Counted from the first letter of the stretch, positions 1 through 7,535 are shown. The stretch: 64,000 nucleotides of DNA from Pseudomonas mendocina (GCA_037482215.1 CP148074.1:1302001-1366000), one strand, 5' to 3'. Numbers and translations are program-made. Notes: generated by a model not told the origin, from the sequence alone.

Positions 1-27
1 AGTCTGTTTGTAGTCTGCTCGGGCAAT

Positions 28-115
28 AAAAAAGGGCTTACCTTTCGGTAAACCCTTGTTTTATTTGGTGGCTACGCAGGGACTTGAACCCCGGACCCCA
101 GCATTATGAATGCTA
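28..115. repeat. att direct repeat, left copy
   Basis: These 88 bases match 7508-7595 with one difference (a at 63, g at 7543). They contain a copy of the tRNA terminator hairpin (34-55) and the last 50 nt of tRNA-Met. Identity stops at 116, just past the anticodon arm, which places the strand-exchange site within this stretch. Confidence 0.93.
66..115 (-). pseudogene. tRNA-Met 3' fragment
   Basis: This is the 3' 50 nt of elongator tRNA-Met, from the anticodon arm to CCA. The D arm and acceptor 5' strand are missing, so it cannot form a tRNA. It is the segment displaced (or duplicated) when the element integrated; the functional gene is at 7546-7622. Confidence 0.9.
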
Positions 116-221
116 GGGTCCGGCAATGCCCTGGCATTTATGATCTTTTATAAGCCTATACATAATAAGGCTTTCAGCCTATCCTCTACCTTGCTGGCTA
201 TCACCAAATTCGATCAATTTT

Positions 222-262
222 GATAGCCCGTGCTAGCCCGGTGATAGCCCGTCGCTAGCCCA
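222..262 (+). promoter_or_regulatory. Phased 9-bp repeats, probable integrase arm sites
   Basis: Four copies of G(A/C)TAGCCC(G/A) start at 222, 232, 243 and 254, that is every 10-11 bp or one helical turn. An inverted partial copy (ggctatca) is at 196-203. The array lies between the left att repeat and the integrase start. Two more copies flank the right att repeat at 7481-7500, so in the excised circle the sites would bracket the core, as arm-type binding sites do. Confidence 0.6.
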
Positions 263-292
263 ATCAATCCTCTGCGATTCTGAGGAGCGGGC

Positions 293-1648
293 ATGGTAAA
301 GCTGAGATTCACCAAAACGGCACTGATGGCGGTCGCTCTGCCCGAGGCGGGCAAGCGAGTTGCCGTCTATGACACCGACACCCCAAAGCTCGCCATGCGT
401 ATTACCGCAGCAGGTAGCCGCACCTTTTACGTAGTGAAGCGTGCAGGCGCTTCAATGGCATGGGTGAAGCTGGGCACCTTCCCTGAGATGACTGTCGAGC
501 AGGCACGCGGCGAGGCGCAAAAGATCCTTGCCGAGTTCGCCACCGGAGCCAATCCAGCCGCAGCGCGTCGCGCCATTCGAGAGGAGCCGACTTTTTCCGA
601 GGTGTTTGATAAGTTCCTCACCGGCAAGAAAAAGCGTGACGGCACCCCTTTGGCTGAGTCCACCAAGCAGGGTTACCGGGTAGTGCTGCGTGATTACTTA
701 GCGCCTATCAAATCGAAAAAACTTTCCCACATCACGCGCGGCGAAGTGAAGGCGATCCACAGCAAGACCACAAAGATAAGCGCATCCCAGGCTGACCGCG
801 CCCTTGCCGTTGTTTCCTCGGTTTTCAACTTCGCAGCCGACTTGGAGATATTCACCGGCACCAGCCCGACCAGTCGCATTCAGAAGAACCCTGCACCGTC
901 GCGTGACCGCTTTGCTCAAGGAGTTGAACTGCCATACCTGTTCGCCGCAATTGCCGAGTCGAGCTTGCGCGACTTCTTTATGCTGGCGCTGCTGACCGGC
1001 GCGCGCCGCGCCAACGTTCAGTCGATGGCCTGGCGTGACATAGATCTAGAGGCCCGTGTCTGGCGTATCGGCATGACCAAGAACGGCACACCGCAGAATG
1101 TCACGCTATCGCCTGAAGCCGTGGCAGCTCTGGAAGCCCGCAAGAATACGACAGTCACATCACAGTTCGTTTTCCCAGGCGAGGGTAAGACGGGCCACCT
1201 AGTCGAGCCGAAAAAGGCATGGGCTGCCATTCTGCTGCGCGCCAGCTTGCGCCGCTTACTCGATAACTTGGAGCTTGCTGGCAAGCTGACTGCCGAGGAG
1301 CGAAAGCAGGCTGGCTATGAGGTGATGACCGCCCCTGCAGCCGCAGCAAAGCGCTATCGAGCCATCGCCGCCGCGCTGGGAATTGACCCGGCAACCTACG
1401 ACATGACCGACCTACGCATTCACGACTTGCGCCGCACGCTGGGCAGTTGGCAGGCCAAGACAGGCGCCTCGATGGCGATCATTGGAAAGAGCCTCAACCA
1501 CAAGACCCACCAGGCAACGGCGATCTATGCTCGTCTGGATCTTGATCCAGTGCGGCAGTCCGTCAACACCGCGACGCAAGCCATGCTGGATGCGGCCGGC
1601 CTAAAAGGCTCGGCCACGATTATTCAAGGCGACTTCAAGCGAGCATAG
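293..1648 (+). CDS. int: Tyrosine-recombinase integrase (P4/DUF4102 type)
   Basis: This 451-residue site-specific recombinase is expected to integrate and excise the element at tRNA-Met. Residues about 1-90 form the DUF4102 arm-binding domain (FTKTAL start, then D-TPKLAMRIT), about 100-200 the SAM-like core-binding domain, and about 210-430 the catalytic domain. The catalytic set is visible: R238 in TGARRA, H377-x-x-R380 in HDLRR, H403 and nucleophile Y412 in IYARL. Between the beta-sheet and the HxxR box there is an unusually long helical insert (about 312-372). The ATG follows GAGGAG at a good distance. It lies 177 bp from the left att repeat with phased repeats in between. The next gene starts 10 bp downstream, so they may be co-transcribed. 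Confidence 0.96.
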   Translation: MVKLRFTKTALMAVALPEAGKRVAVYDTDTPKLAMRITAAGSRTFYVVKRAGASMAWVKLGTFPEMTVEQARGEAQKILAEFATGANPAAARRAIREEPTFSEVFDKFLTGKKKRDGTPLAESTKQGYRVVLRDYLAPIKSKKLSHITRGEVKAIHSKTTKISASQADRALAVVSSVFNFAADLEIFTGTSPTSRIQKNPAPSRDRFAQGVELPYLFAAIAESSLRDFFMLALLTGARRANVQSMAWRDIDLEARVWRIGMTKNGTPQNVTLSPEAVAALEARKNTTVTSQFVFPGEGKTGHLVEPKKAWAAILLRASLRRLLDNLELAGKLTAEERKQAGYEVMTAPAAAAKRYRAIAAALGIDPATYDMTDLRIHDLRRTLGSWQAKTGASMAIIGKSLNHKTHQATAIYARLDLDPVRQSVNTATQAMLDAAGLKGSATIIQGDFKRA

Positions 1649-1658
1649 GAGACAGGCA

Positions 1659-2186
1659 GTGAGCACAGCAAACGCAGCGGAATCGGTAGATAAGCAGCTA
1701 GAAAAGGCGCATGACAAAATTGAAAAGCTAGAACACGCCCTAGCCGTTGAGCAAGAGCACAACGGGTCGCTCTTGGAGGTCTATCTTGGCCATCTGTTTG
1801 AAGAACAAATCCGCGCCACAGATGCAGCGTCTTTTACGCAGAGAGCCAAGGGAAATGACACAACGAGCCTAGATGCAGTTGCGAATGCATGGCGCAGGGC
1901 AAACGAAATGCTGCACGAGACTGTTGTAAACGAGTTCCCAAAGGCACAACAGATACTGGCCACTATAGAGAGCTCAGATATTCCTCCGCAGTCTTCTCAC
2001 TTGCTGCTGATAGGCCTCTTGCTCAAGCTTCTGGAAATTGATCGCGGTAGCAGTAGCGGTTTGCAAAACGAAATCATCGAAAAGGCTGAGGGCCTGCGAT
2101 TGAGCGTGGTAGGCATAAGCAAAAGCAATATCCAGAAGATGCTCGCGGCCGCCAATAAACAGTGGCAGATTCATAACGACATTTGA
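1659..2186 (+). CDS. Hypothetical coiled-coil protein of integrated element
   Basis: This 175-residue protein of unknown function has a GTG start 10 bp after int, preceded by an AGGAGAC ribosome-binding site. Residues about 8-40 are a charged heptad-like helix (KQLEKAHDKIEKLEHALAVE), which suggests a coiled coil and oligomerisation. The rest is helical in appearance, without cysteine clusters, signal peptide or membrane segment. Its place directly behind int suggests a role in the element's life cycle, but no family is recognised. Confidence 0.7.
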   Translation: MSTANAAESVDKQLEKAHDKIEKLEHALAVEQEHNGSLLEVYLGHLFEEQIRATDAASFTQRAKGNDTTSLDAVANAWRRANEMLHETVVNEFPKAQQILATIESSDIPPQSSHLLLIGLLLKLLEIDRGSSSGLQNEIIEKAEGLRLSVVGISKSNIQKMLAAANKQWQIHNDI

Positions 2187-2194
2187 AAATTTCA

Positions 2195-2206
2195 TTGCGA
2201 TCGCAA
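2195..2206. promoter_or_regulatory. 12-bp palindrome upstream of HTH gene
   Basis: TTGCGATCGCAA is a perfect 12-bp palindrome in the gap (2187-2362) before the HTH gene. It is followed by CATCGCAAC and CATCGCAG half-like copies at about 2221-2237. It could be an operator for the small HTH protein or for a host factor. Nothing else is recognised in this gap. Confidence 0.3.
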
Positions 2207-2362
2207 CCTTCCACGCTTTCATCGCAACATCATCGCAGTTCCGTGATTCACTAAATTTTTTGCAGCACTGTGGTCTCGTCGCCTGATGGATTGTTCTTCA
2301 TCGGCAGCTACGGGGCTAACACACCTGGCCCCGTCACTCTCAACGAGCAAGGGGCTACCTCA

Positions 2363-2635
2363 ATGGACACCACTCACGCAGCAAACATCGAAGTCATCAA
2401 GGCCGAGATCCTGGCGCAGTTGAACTTCGACCCCAAACACCCACCAATACATGTCAACGACAAGACGGCAGCAGTCGTGCTTGGCGTTCAGGCAAACACA
2501 TTAGCGTGCTGGCGCACGGCGGGACGTTACTCACTGCCTTACCTGAAAATTGGAAGGAAAGTGCAGTATCGACTTAATGATCTTGCCGAATTCCTTGCTC
2601 GCCGCACCACCTCGTACACAGGGGAGGCCAAGTAA
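2363..2635 (+). CDS. AlpA/excisionase-like helix-turn-helix protein
   Basis: This 90-residue DNA-binding protein has an N-terminal helix, then a MerR/excisionase-type winged HTH at about 35-80: VNDKTAAVVLGVQANTL, the wing SLPYLKIGRKVQYR, and LNDLAEFLARR. The pattern (pick a helper column, then 'KIGRKVQYR') is that of HTH_17/AlpA proteins, which in P4-like elements activate int or act as excisionase. I chose ATG 2363 because AAGGGG lies 8 bp upstream; an upstream GTG at 2270 is in frame but gives an unlikely N-terminus. Its stop codon overlaps the next start by one base (TAATG), so translation is probably coupled. Confidence 0.82.
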   Translation: MDTTHAANIEVIKAEILAQLNFDPKHPPIHVNDKTAAVVLGVQANTLACWRTAGRYSLPYLKIGRKVQYRLNDLAEFLARRTTSYTGEAK

Positions 2636-3114
2636 TGGACGACTCCCAACTGTTCGACGGCACTGCATTCTACTGGCTGGAAAATGACCCAGCAGCGCAT
2701 CGGATAAGCCCCGTAGTTTTCCTAGATCGCCTGCCGCCCTGCGCATGCGGCACACCCTCCGACGACGCACTGCTACGTTTCATTTTTGCGCTGCTTGACG
2801 GCGGTTTCGCTGGGGTGCGCGAGCTGAAAGGAAACGAGCCCTGCACATCAACAAGCTTTGTACTGACCGACTCAGATCAGACGAATCCCTGGCCACTCAG
2901 GCTATGGATTGACCTAGGTAGCATCGAGGGATTAGCAGTCATGGCTTTGCTGCATGAGATCAAAAACGGCACAACCCGATCAGACCGCGACCTGGCAGCG
3001 CATGCAATCCATGTCGTTCAAATAGCGTATGCAAATGCCGGCCGAGGAGAGGAGTTCCACTCTGCAGCGCAGCGAGTTTTACAGATGCGCCGCCAAGAGG
3101 AGGGGGCGCAATGA
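2635..3114 (+). CDS. Hypothetical protein, coupled to primase gene
   Basis: This 159-residue acidic protein belongs to no family I recognise. It begins on the last base of the HTH stop codon and ends with a 4-bp ATGA overlap with the primase start, so the three genes form one translationally coupled unit. A CACGT-like cysteine pair (PPCACG, about 38-41) is the only notable motif; the C-terminal half is helical. Its position suggests an accessory role in replication or its control. Confidence 0.72.
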   Translation: MDDSQLFDGTAFYWLENDPAAHRISPVVFLDRLPPCACGTPSDDALLRFIFALLDGGFAGVRELKGNEPCTSTSFVLTDSDQTNPWPLRLWIDLGSIEGLAVMALLHEIKNGTTRSDRDLAAHAIHVVQIAYANAGRGEEFHSAAQRVLQMRRQEEGAQ

Positions 3115-5528
3115 GCCAGCCACTCGACGGGACTCAGCAGCAGGCGACGGCGCCAAGGTTCGACTACAGCCAAGTGCCCGAAGCAATGAAGCGCTTGCCA
3201 CGCTGGATCGGTTTCACCGCCGCAAAGGTGCCTGTGGACCCAACTAAAGGCATTGGAATCAATCATACCGACACAACCCGGCATAAAACCTTTGAGGCAG
3301 CGCACGACGGCTATCTTGCCGGCCGCTGCTTCGCCTTGGGCTTCAGCATCGTGGAGGATGACTGCATCTGCTGCGTTGACTTGGACAAGGTGCGCGGCAA
3401 CCCTGAGCGCGAGCAGCGTGCAGCCGAAATCCTGCAAAAAATGCCCGGCTGGGTTGAACGCAGTATGAGCGACACAGGCCTGCACATCTGGGGCTATGGC
3501 TCGGGCAAGTTTTTCAAAACGGTAGATGGCCTTGAGTTCTACACCAGCAAGCGCGCCATACTGATTACCGGCAAGGTAATGCCACAGTCGAAGGCTGCAG
3601 GTTTGGTTGATCTGCACGCTGGTAGCCAATGGTTAGCGGCGACCTTCAACTGCAAAGCGGCACCAACGGCACAGCAATTCGGCCAACTGGGACCACTCCC
3701 ACCCCATTTGCACCTAGTCGGCTCAACCGAGTTGAACGTCGAGGCCGCTGGCGTCCTGACTGCCGGCAGCAGCGATGAACCAGAACGAATCCGCAGCGCC
3801 CTTGCCGTGCTGCCTGCCGATGACTATGACGCATGGTGGCAGACGGGGCTGGCCCTTTACCGATCCACGCTTGAACCTCAACAGGCTTACACAATCTGGC
3901 TGGATTGGTCGGCAACCAGCACCGAGAAATTCAGCGAACAGGTTTGCCAGGATAAATGGGCCAGCTTCGCGACCTCAGGCCAACCAGCGTCAGCAATCAC
4001 ACTAGGCACAATATTTCACCGCGCCAAACAGTCCGGTTGGACAGATGCCGCCCATGCTGCGCACCCATGGCGCACCCCGGATACCCTGCTTACTGAGCCA
4101 CAGCCTGCGCCCTATCCAACAGCGAGCTTGCCAACGCTAATGCGTGAGGCAGTTAAAGCCATTGCTTTCCACGTTGCCGCGCCCGAAGCCCTGGCCGCGC
4201 AGTGCGTAATAGCGGCAGCGGCATACCTGGCTCAAACGCGGGTCAACGCGCCGCATATTCATTACCCCGATGGCATGCCTTGTTCGCTCTATCAGATGGC
4301 GCTGGCCGACTCTGGCGACCGTAAGAGCGCGTGCTACCGTCTGGCCTTCAAGCCGCTGATGGAAGCAGAGCGACAGGAGCGCGACCGGTACGCCGCTATC
4401 GAGGCAGAGCACAACCTCCGGGCAAGCCTGCTGAAAGGCAAAGCCCTGCAGGATTTTGAGAACAACAACCGGCTGCCAGCCAACCCGCGCACCATGTACA
4501 CCGATTCAACCTTTGAGAAAATCGCCAAGGACTTTGTGGCAGGTATGCCGTCCGCATCCTGGGCAACCGATGAAGGTGGCAGGGTGCTAGGCGGTCACAG
4601 CATGCAGGCTGAAACTCGGGCGGCTACCCTGGGTGGACTGGTCAAGCTGTACGACGATGGAACGGTGGAACGCGACCGAGCCGGAGAGAGTGGCGGCATT
4701 GCCTATGATCGCCGATTCACCATGCACTTGATGGCTCAGGCCGTGACCGTCAGGGATGCGCTTAATGACCCGCTGCTGCAGGGGCAAGGCTTCCTGCCGC
4801 GCTTCTTGTTGACCTCGGCACCTTCGCTTGCCGGCACCCGATTTATCAGCGCCGAGACGCTGCAAAACTCGGCCTATAGAAATCCCGCCATCCAGCGTTA
4901 CTGGCAGCGCGTAAAGGAGATTGCTGCAACGCCCCGATACGTTGCCGAGATGGGCGCAGTTCGCCCGCCCGTGATTGCACTGGCGGCGGACGCGCTGAAC
5001 GTCTGGCTGGATTTTTACAACAGGGTAGAAGCTGAGCAGAGCCGGGGCGGTGAATATGCCGGCCCCATCAAACCCTTTGCCAGCCGTGGCGGCGAAAATG
5101 CCCGCAGGGTTGCGGCAGTCTTTGCCCTGTTTATTGGCGAGCAGGAGATAAGCGGCCCAACCATGACTGCTGCCTGTGAAGTAGTCGAGCACTCGCTGGG
5201 CGAGTGGGCGCGCTGGCTGGGCGGCAGTGGTGCGGAAACCCGAGACAACAGGGACGCACTCGATTTGCTGGCCTGGCTCAAAGCAAAGGGGCTTGAATCA
5301 CTTCATCGCGACAAGCTGGGCACCAGCGGCCCCGTTCGCGGTAGAGCCAAACAGCGTGACAAGTTGTTGGGTATCCTTCTTGAAGCAGGCTGGATGCGCA
5401 GTGCGGACGGGCGGAATTTTGAAGTTAATCCACACCCCCTTGCAGATTGTGCAGAAAGTGCTGAAAGGCCCATTACACCGGGGGCAAGCAGTGCAGACCC
5501 CGTGCAGATCACTGCAGAGAAAGGCTAG
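3111..5528 (+). CDS. AEP primase-polymerase with PriCT-2 and DUF3987 domains
   Basis: This 805-residue replication protein is probably the element's initiator. Residues about 15-190 look like an archaeo-eukaryotic primase/polymerase: the metal-binding DxD is D90-L-D92 in CVDLDK, the conserved His is H125 in DTGLHIWG, and the third motif is the KRAILITGK region. Residues about 224-312 match PriCT-2 (ERIRSALAVLPADDYDAWW). Residues about 340-720 are DUF3987, with its P-loop-like GDRKS at 402-406. The last 80 residues form a winged-helix-like tail (LLGILLEAGWMR). A repeat block begins inside its 3' end at 5441. Known members act in phage, satellite and plasmid replication; origin binding here is inferred. 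Confidence 0.88.
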   Translation: MSQPLDGTQQQATAPRFDYSQVPEAMKRLPRWIGFTAAKVPVDPTKGIGINHTDTTRHKTFEAAHDGYLAGRCFALGFSIVEDDCICCVDLDKVRGNPEREQRAAEILQKMPGWVERSMSDTGLHIWGYGSGKFFKTVDGLEFYTSKRAILITGKVMPQSKAAGLVDLHAGSQWLAATFNCKAAPTAQQFGQLGPLPPHLHLVGSTELNVEAAGVLTAGSSDEPERIRSALAVLPADDYDAWWQTGLALYRSTLEPQQAYTIWLDWSATSTEKFSEQVCQDKWASFATSGQPASAITLGTIFHRAKQSGWTDAAHAAHPWRTPDTLLTEPQPAPYPTASLPTLMREAVKAIAFHVAAPEALAAQCVIAAAAYLAQTRVNAPHIHYPDGMPCSLYQMALADSGDRKSACYRLAFKPLMEAERQERDRYAAIEAEHNLRASLLKGKALQDFENNNRLPANPRTMYTDSTFEKIAKDFVAGMPSASWATDEGGRVLGGHSMQAETRAATLGGLVKLYDDGTVERDRAGESGGIAYDRRFTMHLMAQAVTVRDALNDPLLQGQGFLPRFLLTSAPSLAGTRFISAETLQNSAYRNPAIQRYWQRVKEIAATPRYVAEMGAVRPPVIALAADALNVWLDFYNRVEAEQSRGGEYAGPIKPFASRGGENARRVAAVFALFIGEQEISGPTMTAACEVVEHSLGEWARWLGGSGAETRDNRDALDLLAWLKAKGLESLHRDKLGTSGPVRGRAKQRDKLLGILLEAGWMRSADGRNFEVNPHPLADCAESAERPITPGASSADPVQITAEKG

Positions 5529-5639
5529 CGCATGCAGACCTTCGCCAAGCCCAGTCAACAATCTGCACGCTTCTGCAATCAGTCTGCAGCCCGAGGTCCA
5601 GCAGTTACGGGGATTTCAGCGGAATCTGCACGGTCTGCA
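5441..5639. repeat. TGCAGA/TCTGCA repeat block, candidate origin
   Basis: Eleven copies of TGCAGA occur in 199 bp. Six are in direct orientation (5441, 5450, 5492, 5503, 5513, 5533), then five inverted as TCTGCA (5562, 5572, 5583, 5625, 5634). Several extend to GTGCAGA. About 0.1 copies would be expected by chance. The orientation flips at about 5550, giving a two-armed structure. It overlaps the 3' end of the primase gene and fills the gap before the next gene, the classical place for iterons bound by a P4-alpha-like initiator. Confidence 0.6.
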
Positions 5640-5741
5640 GTAGTCGGCAGGCATTCAACGCTCAGGCCTGGATGTGGCCACAAACTCAAGCGCTACCTGT
5701 AACCACCACCTGCAAATAATGATTTTGGAAGGAGCAAAGCC

Positions 5742-6038
5742 GTGTCTGCATACACCTCAAGACTGCTAAAGCAGATAGCCGCTCAGCACATGCAACAAAA
5801 ACCAGCACCCAGCCAGGCAGAGACGTTCAGGGAAAAACACGATGCTTGGTTTGCCAGCCTGCCCCCGGCATCCAAGCACCGGCACTGGTCAATAGACGAG
5901 ATAGCCAGTGCATTGCAGATCGCGTCCCGCGAACTGAGCCAGACCCTGCTGGACGCAGGCTGGCTGCGCAAACGAGTATGGTTTGAAAGGAGCAAGGGGC
6001 AGGGGCGGTATCTGAGGGTTTGGCTTCCACCAAAATAG
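5742..6038 (+). CDS. Small winged-helix-like protein
   Basis: This 98-residue basic protein starts at a GTG 8 bp after GGAAGGAG. Residues about 45-98 read like a winged helix: HWSIDEIASALQIASRELSQTLLDAGW, then a basic hairpin ending YLRVWLPP. The segment LLDAGW is also found as LLEAGW in the tail of the primase upstream, so the two may share a DNA-binding fold. It lies just after the repeat block and may bind it, as copy-control proteins do; that is inference. No named family is recognised. Confidence 0.68.
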   Translation: MSAYTSRLLKQIAAQHMQQKPAPSQAETFREKHDAWFASLPPASKHRHWSIDEIASALQIASRELSQTLLDAGWLRKRVWFERSKGQGRYLRVWLPPK

Positions 6039-6058
6039 TTCAGATATTTGTCGAGGGT

Positions 6059-6817
6059 TCAAACACTTTTGAGTTTCATTTTAGCAAATTTTATTGCATC
6101 TATTCTTTTGGAAAAGTAATGGTTGAGAAACCTATATTTTCCGCCCTCAAATATTATTCCATACCTTTCCATTACCTTCTGATCGGGATCTAAACCGCAA
6201 TCCGGATATCCACAAATTTCTAAATCAAACCTTATTGTTCTTCCGCAGTAGCAGCAAGTTTTCATTTCTATGGGCGCGTTGCGGCGTGCTGCGGGGGCTG
6301 GATGCAAATTATCTTGCATGTCGTCATAAATTTCCTTGGCAAGGCCTGTAAGAGGTTTTTTATCATCCCTCGCTGAGTCTGATGCCAAAGACACCCTAGT
6401 GCCTGCAGGAAGGCGTTTGAGTAAGGCTGCATCCGAGTCATTTTGACTGTGGGCAAAGTAGTTTTTAGAAGTTGAATCAGGATAACCACTTAAAACGCCA
6501 TCTTGAACTATACTTTCGGCAACTTGACGTGATGCTTTTCTTACTTCCGGATCAAACGGTATAGTAAATTCATAGATGTCTAAGAATCTTATAATGCCGT
6601 TAGCAAGTAAGAATTTAAATTCTGGATGCGGCGAGTGAAACGTCCAGTTCACCAAGGAAGTAAGCCACGCATCCTCAAGTCTAAAATATTGATTCTTGAT
6701 CAAGCTGGATGCGAAGATTGATATTTGACCGTTATCCCCTGGATTCATTTTAGTAGCGTCAAACCACTTTCCGGCAATCTTAGCAAAAGTGGTTTTTTCT
6801 TTAATCCATCCAAGCAT
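6059..6817 (-). CDS. Unknown cargo protein with C-terminal zinc ribbon
   Basis: This 252-residue protein of unknown function is clearly more AT-rich than its surroundings, a sign of separate origin. The N-terminal 130 residues are aromatic and helical, with no membrane segment. A four-cysteine zinc-binding knuckle follows at 188-207 (CCYCG, then CGYPDCG), and the C-terminus is a conserved-looking YGIIFEGGKYRFLNHYF module ending in a basic helix. It lies 34 bp downstream of a ribbon-helix-helix gene on the same strand, opposed to the element's replication genes and next to the right end. That is where satellites often carry defence or toxin-antitoxin cargo. No catalytic motif could be assigned, so no activity is claimed. 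Confidence 0.72.
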   Translation of the reverse strand: MLGWIKEKTTFAKIAGKWFDATKMNPGDNGQISIFASSLIKNQYFRLEDAWLTSLVNWTFHSPHPEFKFLLANGIIRFLDIYEFTIPFDPEVRKASRQVAESIVQDGVLSGYPDSTSKNYFAHSQNDSDAALLKRLPAGTRVSLASDSARDDKKPLTGLAKEIYDDMQDNLHPAPAARRNAPIEMKTCCYCGRTIRFDLEICGYPDCGLDPDQKVMERYGIIFEGGKYRFLNHYFSKRIDAIKFAKMKLKSV

Positions 6818-6851
6818 CTAATCGCTCCATATTAAAAATTTAGTGTGGGAT

Positions 6852-7148
6852 TCAGACGGAAATTTCTATCTGGCGGACATGCCAATTCTGAAAATCTAGC
6901 TCAGCCTTGCCTACGCCAGCTTTTCTCAGCCATTTGGCACACGAGTCAATCGAGCGCCATTCATCATCTCTATCCTCTTGGGGGAAAAGCTCGGCCTGAT
7001 CAGGTATCGACACCCCTATGCGCTCGCAATGCTGACGAATCAGCACCTCGACCAGATTGGCAATGCTTCGATGCTCTTGGGCTGCCGCGATCCGTGCAGC
7101 CTCTTTCAATACCGGATCAATGCGCAGATTCAGTGTTGCCGTTTTCAT
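6852..7148 (-). CDS. Ribbon-helix-helix (Arc/CopG-type) protein
   Basis: This 98-residue protein has an N-terminal ribbon-helix-helix: strand TATLNLRID, helix PVLKEAARIAAAQEH, and helix SIANLVEVLIRQHCERI. Such proteins are dimeric repressors and are frequent as antitoxins. The C-terminal 50 residues (acidic, then WLRKAGVGKAELDFQNWHVRQIEI) would be the partner-binding tail if it is an antitoxin. Immediately upstream (7159-7197) are repeated TGTAA half-sites and a 7-bp-arm inverted repeat, consistent with autoregulation. The zinc-ribbon gene follows after 34 bp. Confidence 0.8.
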   Translation of the reverse strand: MKTATLNLRIDPVLKEAARIAAAQEHRSIANLVEVLIRQHCERIGVSIPDQAELFPQEDRDDEWRSIDSCAKWLRKAGVGKAELDFQNWHVRQIEISV

Positions 7149-7158
7149 TGAAAGCCTC

Positions 7159-7197
7159 GTTACACGATGTAATCACAATGTAACGCAGTTTGCGTTA
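7159..7197. promoter_or_regulatory. Operator-like repeats upstream of RHH gene
   Basis: GTTACA (7159-7164) is inverted relative to TGTAA at 7168 and TGTAAC at 7179. The latter two are 11 bp apart, one helical turn. A second, perfect inverted repeat TAACGCA-gtt-TGCGTTA spans 7181-7197. The position 11-49 bp upstream of the ribbon-helix-helix start suggests binding by that protein. Confidence 0.5.
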
Positions 7198-7321
7198 TCG
7201 GCAAGTGGTTTCCCCGGAGTGATTTCGTAAGCAGACAAGCGGACAGATTGATACAGCCGAAAAATTTTCTTGGTGAATTGTGCGAGCAAGGGATAAGGGA
7301 TGCCCCTGAATTGCAATGGCC

Positions 7322-7345
7322 CCCCAGCGCCCTGCAGGGCTGGGG
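7322..7345. other. GC-rich hairpin in gene-free end of element
   Basis: CCCCAGC (7322-7328) pairs with GCTGGGG (7339-7345) around a CCTGCAGG centre. There is no T-tract, so it is not a normal terminator. The stretch 7198-7478 around it has no convincing gene. Confidence 0.35.
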
Positions 7346-7480
7346 AATGATTCTTTGAGGCTAGGGCTGAGCCGTATAGGCCTTGATGAATTAGCGCGAG
7401 ACTTGGCTGCTTAGCGTTGAGATGGCGCGTGATGCGCCGGGAGGAGGGGTTGCAGATATTCGGCTAGATTTCTCGGCAGT

Positions 7481-7500
7481 GCTAGCCCGGTGATAGCCCG
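7481..7500 (+). promoter_or_regulatory. Integrase arm-type repeats, right side
   Basis: Two copies (gctagcccg at 7481, gatagcccg at 7492), 11 bp apart, lie just inside the right att repeat. The 22-bp stretch 7479-7500 is identical to 230-251 on the left side. Confidence 0.55.
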
Positions 7501-7507
7501 CTAAAAC

Positions 7508-7535
7508 AAAAAAGGGCTTACCTTTCGGTAAACCC
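7508..7535 (-). terminator. Terminator of tRNA-Met
   Basis: Read on the minus strand, GGGTTTACC-gaaa-GGTAAGCCC is followed by six T. It begins 10 bp past the tRNA CCA end. The identical hairpin is at 28-55. Confidence 0.85.

Noticed and set aside
222..262. CRISPR array
   Set aside because: The repeats are 9 bp at 10-11 bp spacing, without spacers or cas genes; they fit protein-binding sites. No CRISPR was seen elsewhere in the window.
5227..5643. Open frame of 138 codons running past the primase stop
   Set aside because: It is out of frame with the primase for most of its length, has a composition unlike a real protein, and ends inside the TGCAGA array.
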